Origin: a virus
Length of the DNA stretch: 33,192 nucleotides
Strand: one strand, 5' to 3'
Virus record (IMG/VR): IMGVR_UViG_3300021438_000050
Span: 1 to 33,192 of that record
Of the stretch, positions 1 to 10,200 are shown in pieces. The position numbers and the translations under genes are program-made. The notes below the pieces were generated by a model. The model had not been told where the DNA came from, did not search any database, and saw only the letters and a program-made list of their open reading frames with translations. Numbering within the stretch: position 1 is the stretch's first letter; each line of letters begins with the position of its first letter.

Positions 1-1275
1 GCTTGTGCCGCCCAAAAAAAGGCAGTTCTGGCCGAACGTTGAAACAACCCCGTCGCCGCTCACACCCTCGATGATGCAGTTATCGAAGATGCAGTCGGCC
101 ACACCCTCGACTGACGGCGAAACGTTGCGCGCGTCCAGTTTCATGGCGTTGACAGGGCGCGTCACCCATGGGGCCTCGTTGACAGATGTCGTCACCGAAA
201 AGCGCGTTGCCACTGCGAAATTGACTTGCAGCGCAGTGGTCGCGGCGGCCGTGCAAGTGAACCCCACATACCCGTGGTGCATAGAGCGCGACCACAGTGC
301 TGCCGTGGCAAGTGGCGCCTCAATGATCGGCTTGTTTCCGCGCCCAAACTCCACATCCCAGCGCAGGCCAGGCGCCACCCCGCCATCGATAATCCACGCC
401 GCAGCCGTAGCGCCGCCTGTGTACCGTAGCGTTACCCGGCCCCGGAACGTCACCCGCGCATGGTCCCAATCGATGGTCATCGGGGCGCTGTGCTTATACG
501 TGCCGGGCGCAAACTCGATGCCGTAATTGTTGGCCTTGGCGAAGGCGATACAGGCAGCTAGACCTGTTCCACCTGCCAAAGTTTCAGCAGCGCCGCTGCG
601 ATCTGCCAGCCACGGGAAGTCATGCGGGCAGACCGTGCCTATGCGGTGCCCGCCGAACGTACCTGCAACGTAGTTGACGGCGCCGGAGTAGCCAACCAGC
701 GAAGCGCCCTTGCCGATGGCCGTGCTGGCGAGGTCGGCCAGCGCCACCCCGGCGCCAGCGGTCGGTGCGTAGTTCACGAGCGATGCGCCGTCGACGCTCC
801 AGCCCAGCAGCTCGCTCGCGGCCGGCACGGGCAGCGACGGGTCCACGCCGGCGGTGGTGTCGGCCAGCATCACCGCGCGCCCGAGCTGGTCGCGCAGGGT
901 CATGATCTGCTTGGCCAGCTGGTCCAGCGCGTTCTCGTAGACCGTGGGGGAGAACGCGCCGCCGGTGGGCAGGTCCGAGGCCTGACCGTAGGCCACGTTC
1001 TCCCCGGTCACGACCAGGGCGTAGCCCGACGGCAGCGCGGTGGCCACGCCGCCCACGGCGTACTGCACCGAGCCGCCGGGCGAAGTCTCCTGGTCCCCGT
1101 TCAGGGTGACCAGGAAGCTGCTGTTGAGCACCAGGGTGGACTCGACGTCCGACGTGTCGGCCACGACGACGCGCAGCTCGGTCGCGTCGGTCACCTTGAA
1201 GGTGAAGGGGTAGCTGACGAGCGCGCCCGTCCCGGTGAAGGGGCCGGCGCGGCGCGAAGTGCTGGGGACGGTCAT
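1..1275 (-). CDS. Tail spike/tail fibre protein, N-terminal part (runs off window)
   Basis: This is the receptor-binding spike, attached to the podovirus tail and probably acting on host surface polysaccharide. The ATG at 1275 has an AGGAG ribosome site at 1282-1286. The frame stays open for 425 codons and runs off the window edge. Residues 1-150 resemble the T7 gp17-type virion-attachment domain (GPFTGTGALVSYPFTFKV near the start, then a helical stretch around LDQLAKQIMTLRDQLGRA). A linker with GKGASLVGYSG near residue 190 is typical of the head-binding/spike junction. From about residue 205 the sequence looks like a right-handed beta-helix (FAPGTYKHSAP, then short beta repeats such as CIFDNCIIEGVSGDGV). 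No catalytic residues can be assigned because the C-terminus is missing. Base composition becomes visibly less GC-rich from about position 650 leftward, suggesting mosaic exchange of the host-recognition part. Confidence 0.85.
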   Translation of the reverse strand, partial: MTVPSTSRRAGPFTGTGALVSYPFTFKVTDATELRVVVADTSDVESTLVLNSSFLVTLNGDQETSPGGSVQYAVGGVATALPSGYALVVTGENVAYGQASDLPTGGAFSPTVYENALDQLAKQIMTLRDQLGRAVMLADTTAGVDPSLPVPAASELLGWSVDGASLVNYAPTAGAGVALADLASTAIGKGASLVGYSGAVNYVAGTFGGHRIGTVCPHDFPWLADRSGAAETLAGGTGLAACIAFAKANNYGIEFAPGTYKHSAPMTIDWDHARVTFRGRVTLRYTGGATAAAWIIDGGVAPGLRWDVEFGRGNKPIIEAPLATAALWSRSMHHGYVGFTCTAAATTALQVNFAVATRFSVTTSVNEAPWVTRPVNAMKLDARNVSPSVEGVADCIFDNCIIEGVSGDGVVSTFGQNCLFLGGTS

Positions 1276-1293
1276 GTCTGGCTCCTGCCGAGA

Positions 1294-4200
1294 TTATCGG
1301 GGTTCCTGGTAGCCCAGCAACACGGCTGCCGGGTTCTGCGTCTGCCCTTCCACCAGGGCTTGCGTGCCGGTGATCGAGCGATTGAGCTGCGCGCTGGGCA
1401 GACCGAAGATGTCGCCCAGCAGGTTGATGGCCGCCTTGCGGAAGCTGTCGTCGAACTCGCCCTGGGCCGCCTGGGTGCTGAACTTGTAGGCATCCCCGAT
1501 GGCGCGCAGGCCGGGCGGGCCGGCGTAGTCGCGCGGCTGGCCCGCGCCGGTAACCGTTGTGGCCACCTGCCCGAACTCGCGCCCCACGACGAAGAGACCC
1601 ATCAGGAAGGACAACTGCTCGGCCAGCAGCTTGCGTGCCAGCTTCTCCCAGTCATCGTTGCCCGAATCGCCCGGCGTGATCGCGTCCTTCAGCAGCGCAC
1701 CCAGCACGGCCGGCACGGTGTAGAGCAGCAGCATGTCGGCCGCGAGCTTCGCCCGGCCAGCAGCCGTCCGCTCCGACGTCATGGCCCGTGCCGCGCCCAG
1801 GTTCGCCGCGGTGTTCATGAAGCTGTAGAAGGTCGTGAACAGCTTCAGCGCCGGGCCGCCGCGCTCGATGGCGGCGAGGTCCTTGGCCTGGCCACCGCCC
1901 TGCGCGTCGATCACCGCCTGGTCGGCCAGGGCCACCGCGCGCTTGTCGTCGTTGCCGTCGGCCACCGCCTTCTCGTAGGCCCCCAGCCAGGTCGGCACAT
2001 CGACCAGCTGCTGGAAGGCCATCATCATGCGGTAGGCATTCTCGCTGATCGCGCGCTTCACACCGCTCTGGCCCTGCACCCGGTTGCGCAGCTCGTTGAG
2101 CTCACGCAGGCGGGTGCGGCTGCGGCTGCGCATGAAGCTCGACATCTCGTTCGTCTTGCGCGCCGCGCCGAGCGGGCTGGCGAGCGACTGCATGACGCCC
2201 TTGCCGACCCACTTGGCACCGATGCGCACGATCGACTGCGTAAGGCCCAGCGGCTGCATCAGCGCTGACACCACGTTGAAGCCCAGGCCCGCCACGCTGA
2301 CCGACTGGCGCAGGCGGCCCAGGGCCATCTCCAGCGCGCTGTTGGCGCCCTGGTTGCCCGCGGCGATGTCATCGCGCCAGGACTTGAACTGGCCGACCAC
2401 CTCGGGCCCGTAGCGCTTGCGGATCGTGGAGTCGATCGCCTGGTTGCGCAGCAGCCTGTTCGTGTCGATCAGCCACTCGTGCCAGGCCAGGTCGTGGATC
2501 ACGTCCTGCACGCCGGTGTAGACGCCGGCCAGGGTGTAGAGCAGCGGCCGGCCGACCACCTCCTCGGCGCGGGACTTGGTGAAGCTGCGCCGCGTGGTGG
2601 CCGCGTTGTAGGCGCCCTTGAGCTGGGCCTTGGCCTCCTCGGCGCTGGCATGCTGCTCGGCCTTGCCGCTGGCCGACGGGTCGTACTTGATCGGGTAGTA
2701 GCCGCCGCGCAGGCCCTGGGCGTCGGTGACCGGCGAGCCGGGCTCGATCCACTCAGGCTCCTTGCCGAAGACCCGCTTTTCCTTCGCGCCGATCTCCGGG
2801 CGGAAGGTCTCGAAGTAGTCCCAGATGGACTGCACGGCCTTCCAGTCGGCCGGCGTGAGCGTGGCCAGCACGGGCTGCAGCTGGTCCAGCGTCCAGCCCT
2901 CACCGCCCAGCAGGCGCTGCAGGTTGCCGTCGTTGCCGGTGTTGAGCGCGATGGCCAGCACCTGCTCCTTGTTCAGGCTGGACCCGATCGACGGGAACCA
3001 GGTGCCCTTGCCGCCGAGCTTCGCCGCGTCGAGCAGCGGCTGCATGATCGAGGTGAGGTCGGCCGTGGCCTTGGCGATGCGCTCGGTCTCCCAGTCGCCG
3101 CGCTCGTTGGCGTTGCGCACGAAGTATTCCCACACCGGGCCGCCGTCCTTGCCGCCGTCCATGATGCGGGCCCAGGTGGCCACCTTGATGTGCGCCGCGC
3201 CGAAGTTGCGCAGACCCTTGAGCGCGCGGCCCAAGGTGTCGGCCGGCGTGCGCGTGATGCCCTTGCGGTTGCCTGCGTGGGCCACGATGCCGTCGACGAT
3301 GGTCTGCACGATGGTGGCGAACTCGCGCTGGTCCTGCGCGGTCAGCAGCTTGTTCTTCAGCCGGCCCAGGTGCTCGATCTGGCGCACCGTGTCCAGCAGG
3401 CCGAGGAACTGCTCGACGGTCATGTCACGGTAGCTGGTGAGCTGCGCGTCTTCGAGCAGGTAGTCCGGGATGTCGGGCTCGATGCCCAGGTCTTCCTGCT
3501 CGGCAATCCACGCCGCCAGCTTCGCGCGCCGGTCCAGCGCCGTGTTGGACTGCTTGCGCAGGTCGACCCGCTCCAGCAGCTTGTGGATCTGGTCCGTGTA
3601 CTCCTGGTCCAGGCCCTTGAGCACGGCCTTGTCGAACTTTTTCAGGTACTCGCGGCCGCGCTCGACCTGGTCCAGCGCCTCGGCCGAGGCCTTGTTCGCG
3701 TAGTGCTGCAGCAGCTGGTCCTGCTTGGCCTGGGCCGCTGCGGCCATGTCGCCGGCCGCCAGGGCCTTCTCCGCGGCCTTGGCTGCGCGCGTCTCCGCGG
3801 CGGCGTGCAGGCCAGGCTTCAGCTCGCGCACCTTGCGCCGGCCAGCCAGCTGTCGGCCGAACTCGCGGGCAGCCTTGGCCAGGACGCGCGGCGTCGGGCC
3901 GGCGACCTTGCGCCCGGCGGCCGAGCGCGCGCGGTCGGCCTTGGCCACCGCACTGTCGACGGCCGAGGTGAGCTTCGGGCTGGCCACGCCGTCGCGCAGC
4001 GCGGCGAGCTCGGTGGCCAGGAAGCGGCCGCGCGCCTCGTCGTGCAGGGCCTCGTCGACCGCACGGGCCAGGCCCTCGGGCGAGGACACATCGCCGTGGC
4101 GCTCCAGCATGCGCTGGTCTGTCATGCCTTCGATCACGCTGGTGCGCGGCTCGGCGTCGATGATCGTGCGCACGAGCTGGTCGCCCGAGGTGTAGCCGAA

Positions 4201-7200
4201 CATGCCGGCCACGACGTCGGGGTGCAGGCCGTTGGCCGCGGTCAGCCCTTTGAGCTTGCCCAGGTCCGGGTTGTCCAGCGCGGTGTCCGGGTACATCTCG
4301 GCCAGCGCCGAAGTGCTGAGGCGGAAGCCCTTCTCGGCCTTCACCTCCTCGCCGTCGGCGGTGGTCATCTCGCCCTTGCGCAACCAACGCATGGCCTGGT
4401 AGACAGGCATGGCGTCGACCTCGGCGGCCACCTCTGCCATCACCGCCTTGCGCTGATCCTTCACCTGGGCCTGCATCTCCTTGATCCGCCGGCTGCGGGC
4501 GTTGGCCAGCCAGCGCAGATCGCGCAGGCTGCGCGCCTGCAGCTTGTCGACGGCGCCCTCCTCGACCGCTTCAGCCTGCGCCTGGTAGGCCTGCCAGGCC
4601 ACGTCGGTCATGCCGGCGGGCTTCTCGCGGAACGCGGGCACCAGGTGCTGCGTGGCCTCGGCCTCCTTGATGGCCGCGTCGACGGCCAGCATGCGGTCGA
4701 ACACCGCACGCACCTCGTCGCTCAGGCCCAGGCCGTCGGGCGCGCCGCCCGGCGTGGCCTTGCGCCCGTCCAGGAAGTCCTTCAGCGAGCGGTAGACGTT
4801 GAGCATCCAGGCGCGGAAGCGGCGGAACACCGGGCGCAGCTCGGTGCTCGGTGCCTTGCCCTCCAGCAGGTACTGCTCGAAGCTCTCCGCGAAGCGCTCG
4901 TGGTGCTTGCGCTTCTGGCTGACGCTCAGCTGCTGCCACTCGGGCAGCGTCGTGCCGAACCACGTCATCAGCGTGTCGACGTCGCGCGCCACGTCAGCCG
5001 GCGCGTCGGTGCGCGAGCCGATGTCGGTGAGCACCTCCAGGAAGAAGTGCCCGGACTCGTGCAGGAAGCTGCTCAGGTCAGCGCCCTGCAGCAACGTGAT
5101 GGCGTTGGTGCCTGGCGTGAAGAGGGCGCGCGGCGATTCGGCGCTCACCTGGTAGAACTGGTTCCTGATCGCCACGTCATCGCCGCTGAAGACCACGTAG
5201 TTGCGCGCGGAGCTGTCGGCCTTACCGCTCAGGGACCCCACGGGGTAGCTGATGCCGCGGATGCCGGCGTCCATCATCACCAGCGAGGCCGCCTTCGCCA
5301 GGTCTCCGTCGATTGCCGCCTGCTCGGCTTCCCTCTCGGGGATCAGGGCATCGTCCATCAGAGCACGCTTAACGACCTTGAGCATGTCCTGGCCGGTCAG
5401 CTCATCGCGCTCGACGTTGAGCCTGTCGAGCACGTCTTCGAGCCAGTCAGCGGGCATCCGGTCGAGCAACGAATCGGCCGCCTTGCGGGCAACCCCGGGC
5501 TGCTCGCTCAGCGGCTTGTCCCAGTGGAGCATCTCGTCGTCGCCGGGGATGTCGACTTCGTAGACCTGCCCACCATCCGGCGGGTTGAACGCCTCGTCGT
5601 GAGACTGGATCCAGCCGTACAGCTCGGTCCACTCCTTCGCCGGCGCTGGCTCGTCCTCGGCCACGATGATGTTGGCACTGATGTCGTCATTGGCGGCCAG
5701 CATGTCGCCCTTGTGCTTCATGACGAGCGCGGCCAGGACATCGGTCGCCGCCTTGCTCAGGCCATCCTTGCCAGCCACGTCGCGCGCGAACCGCACGGCG
5801 TCGGCGCCCAGCATGCCGTTGTAGGTCTTGCCATCGAACACCAGGGCGTGCGGGTTGTGGTTGGTCAGCTTCTGCCGGTAGTGCTCCGCGATCTCCCTCT
5901 TGCCCGCAAAGTAGAGCCCCCAACCAAAGGCCTGGTGACCCTCGCCCGTGCCGATCTTGTCGGCGCTGAACTTGTCGATGCCGCGGTGTGGCGTGCCGTG
6001 GTAGGCGGTCTGCGCCAGCGAGTCCATGTCGCCAGCTCGGCCCTCGGTCCAGGTCCACTCGGGCATGAGCCCGGTCTTCTGCTCGGCGAAGACCGTGTCC
6101 TCGACCTTGGCTGTCTGGTTGGCCGCGCCGTGCGGACCGTAGTTCAGCCAGCTGTTCTGGCCGCGGGTCTCGCTGGTGATGGCGCCCACCGCGCTGCCGG
6201 TGAACAGGCGGACGTGGGCCTGCCATGCGTTCTCCTCGCCCTGGGCGCGGAAGCCTGCGCCCTCCAGGCCATGGCCGAAGGCGTCGTGCACCGCACGGAA
6301 GAGGTCGTTGGCCAGCACGCGGCGCTTCGGGCCATCGGGTGAGCCGAAGCCCCACTCGATGCCGGTGTCAGCCAGCAGCGGGTTGACCTTGTCCGAGGCC
6401 TTGGCGCCGTCCAGGCGCAGGAAGTAGTCCGGGTTGTAGGGGCCCCAGGCCTCGGCCTTCGGGCCGAAGAGGTCGCCCGTGCCGTTGTCCAGGCGCTGCG
6501 CGATGGCCTCCTGGCCCAGGGCCTTGGACAGCGCGTCGCCCTGCTCGGGTGTCAGCGGCGCCTTGAGCTTCACCACGACCGTCGGCTCGGTGTCCGAGGT
6601 GTGCACGGCGTTGGCCTCGACCTCGCCGCCGGCATCGCGGATCGCCTGGATCACCGCGGCGGGATCGAGCTGCGGGCCGCCGGCCGGATCGGCCAGGCCC
6701 ACGTTGAGCTCGGCTCCCACGCCGAAGCCAGCCTCGGTGGCGAACACGCCCATGCGCTGGTTGGCCCGCAGGTCGCGCATGGCGTTCCACGGGTTGCCGG
6801 CGTAGGGGTCGTTCGTCTCGTCGTGCAGGTAGAACACGTAGCCCGCGGCCTGCAGCGCGTGGTACTGGTCCAGCGTCTGCCGGATCAGGTTCTCGTAGGC
6901 CTCCTTGACCGCCGGGTTGTCGGGCTCGTTGGGCATGTCGGCGTAGGCCTGCGCGATGCGCGCGGCGCGCACCGGGTCTACTTCGACGTAGCGGTCCTGG
7001 CGGCGGAGGGCGATGCCGCGCTCGGCGGCGTACTGCTCGGCGACGGCGACGAGCCGCGGGTCGGGGCCGCTGGCCCCTGCCACAGTCGGCGCGCCCGCAA
7101 GCGGCGCAAGGCTTCCGCCCGGAGCCCCTGGTCCTCGGTTTCCATTCAGGCCCCCTTGCTCGTAGCTGCCGGCGGCGCGCTGGGCGCGGAGCCGTTCGAG

Positions 7201-10200
7201 GCGCCGGGCGGCCTGGAGCTGGAGCTTGCGCTGAGCCTCTGGATCAAACGCAGCTGCTTCTCCGCCAGGCTGGGTTGCTTCGTCAGCGACGCCTGCATCA
7301 GGTCGCTGAGCGCTTGCGAGGGCGTCGAGCTTGTCGGCATAGCCGGCCTCCTTGAGGATGGCCCCGTAGGTGGGGTCGTTGAACAGCGAGCTGAAGTCCG
7401 GGGTGGCGTTGATCAGGTCGTCGGTAAGCTTGCCCTCCTGCAGCGCACGGGTGGCGGTCATGTCGCCGACCTGCAGCTCGTAGAGGGTCTTGGCCCACGA
7501 CCACACCGTCTCCTGCACCTCGGCCGGCGTCCAGGTGTCGCCGGTCACCTTCGTCAGGTAGGCCGCCGCCTCGCGCGTGCGGGCTGACATGGCCAGGTAG
7601 CCCGAGCCCTTGCCGGGGTCGGTGCCCAGCACGTTCATCGAGCCGGCGAACATGACCTGGTCGATCAGCGCGTAGTTGGCCATCCAGGCGTCGTTCGTCA
7701 CCTCGCCGGCCACGCCGATGAGGTTCAGGAAGAAGCTGTTGACCTTGGGGCCCGACAGCATCACGCGCGACGTGGCCGCGCCGGCCGGGTTCTCTTCGGT
7801 CAGCGCACGCACCGAGTTGTTGATCCAGGCGTCCAGCACGCTGGCCCGGCCGCGCCCGCCCTGCACGCTCTGGCCCATCACGTCGATGATGGCCTCGCGA
7901 TCGGTCGGTCGACCCTGCTCGGTCCAGTTCTTCCAGATGTTCAGCGCGTTGAGCAGGTTGGTCTCGACCGAGCACTGCGGGCTGGTGGCGGCCAGCAGCG
8001 CGGCGAAGCGTGGGCCGTCGGGTCCGAAGACGGCGCTGATGGTCTCGGCCGAGGCCTTGTACCAGCCGCGCTTGGCCTGGCCGCCCAGGGCCACCGCCGC
8101 CATCTCCTTGGCCGACGGCAGCGACTGCAGTTGCGCGATGACCTTGGCCGCGGTGGCGTCGGTGATCTTGCGCTGCTCGGTCGGCGTCAGGTTCTTCAGC
8201 AGTTTGCGCACCGCCGGCGTCATGTCCTTGACGCGCGACTGCTCCAGCGGGGCCGCCTGCTTGGGCCGCGACTGCAGCTCACCACCCGCGATACGCAGGT
8301 CGTAGTTGGCCCAGGCCGGGCTGGCCTGCATGCGCTGCAGCTTGGCCTGCAGGTGCTCGGGCTGGCCCGCGGCCTGCGTCGTCCAGGTGGCCTCGGCGGC
8401 CGGCAGCGGCTCGACCTTCTGTCCCGCCTCGATCTGCGACTGCGCGCCCAGCAGCTCGGGCTGGAAGGTCTGCCGACCCAGCATGATGACCTGGCCGGGC
8501 TGCGTGCCCTCCAGGCGCGTGGCGTAGCCCCGGTAGCCCAGGTCCAACAACTTGCTCTCGAAAGCCCGGGCGTCGCCGGTGCGCAGCTTCAGCGGGTCAG
8601 CGTCGGCGTCGTAGACGCCCGTGAGCTGCACGCGGTGGGCGCGCGCCCCGACGCCGGCCTCCGGCCGCACGCCGGTGCCCTTGTCGAAGTAGAAGCTCAG
8701 CCGCTCGCGCAGGCGCGCATCCGGGTGGGCCATGATCTCGTCGCGCGCGCTGCCCTTCAGCCCGGTGCCGAAGAAGCTGGTCGACAACAGCGTGCGGTCC
8801 TGCTTGCTGAAGTGGTAGCCCTCGACGTTGATGGCGCCGGGCAGGCCCGCATCCCTGTAGGCCTCGCCCACGGGGCTGGTGGCCTGCACCTTCAGGGCGT
8901 GCCGGTTGAACAGCTCCTCGGCCGTCGTGCCGGTGCGCTGCGCCATGGTCGCGAAGAACGCGGCGTGCAGCGCGGCGTAGGCCGTGTTGACGTCGGCGGT
9001 GAAGCGGCCCGCCTTCTGCAGCTCGTCGAACACCCGCTGGCGCACGGCCTCAGCGCTGGCGCGCGCGGCGTCGTCCTGCGAGGCCTGGGCCAGCACCTCC
9101 TCGGCCTTGGCCTGCACGTCGGCCGAGGCCTTGCTGCTGGCCTCCTTGGCCTCGGCCTGGCTGAGCTCGTTGTCGCCGATGCGCGCGTGCTGGAGCAGCA
9201 CCTGCTCCAGCGGCGTGCCGGCCAGCTGGCTGAACTCGCCGACGGGCACGGTCACTTCACCGCCGGCGGCGACAGCTTCGACCAGGCCGGCCGCCGCGGT
9301 GGGCAGCACGCGGGCGATCTGCGCAGGCTCGACGCCGGCCTGCTGCAGCGCGTCGACCAGCGTGCGCGCGTCGAAACGCACCTCGGTGGGCGCGCCGTCG
9401 GTGCCCTCGGCCAGGGCCTGCATGAGCCCGCCCGACACGTCAGGCGCCCGCTCGTGCAGCTTCATGGCCGCCTGCAGCTTCATGAGCTCGGTGAGCGTGG
9501 CCGCGCTGTTCTCCGCGCGGTGGGCCTTCTCCGCGTCGATCGCGGCGGCACCCAGCACATGCGTCAGGCCGTGGCCGACAGCCACGTTGCCGCCCACGCC
9601 GATCAGCGTGGCGATCAGCGTTTGCGCTGCCGCGCTGGGCCGTTCTTCGAGGTAGGCCGAGAAGGGCTTGTCCTTGTTCTCCGGCAGGACAGCCCACTCG
9701 TTGAGGTCTTGCAGCAGGGTCGCCACTTGTTCGCCGGGGATCTCCTGCGCGGCGTCCGTGAGCGCGGTGCGCACGAGCGAGGTGCCACCCTTCAGGTTCT
9801 TCAGCAGCGTGGCCAGGGGGATGACCTCGGTGGCGTACTCGATGGCCGCCTGCGACGCCGCAAAGGGCAGCGCCTGGCTCATCGGCATGCCCTGCTCGCG
9901 CCCCTGCTGGTAGGCATCGCCGCCGGTCTGCGCGGACATGCCGGCCAGCGCGGCGGCCTGCCCGCCGGGCAGGAAGGCCAGGGGGAGCGTCAGCAGGTTC
10001 TGGGTCAGGGACTGCACGCCCGAACTGACGCCGCCGGCCACGACGCCTGGCTGCGCGGGGCTCAGTGCCTTGCGCTGCGCGTCCGCGGCGGCGCCCTGCA
10101 TGGCGAAGCCCTCGGCCAGGCGGCGCAGCGGGTTGCCGCCCAGGCCAGGGTAGCGCTCCAGGGGGTCGAGCAGCGGCGCGGCCAGTTCGGCCGCTGCCTG

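Noticed and set aside
2479-6342. 1287-codon open frame on the plus strand, and other long plus-strand frames (622-2268, 8131-10860, 10262-13036, 20308-21900, 31514-33103)
   Set aside because: They lie antisense to well-supported minus-strand genes, are rich in Arg, Gly, Ala, Leu and His with no domain pattern, and are expected by-products of very high GC at third codon positions.
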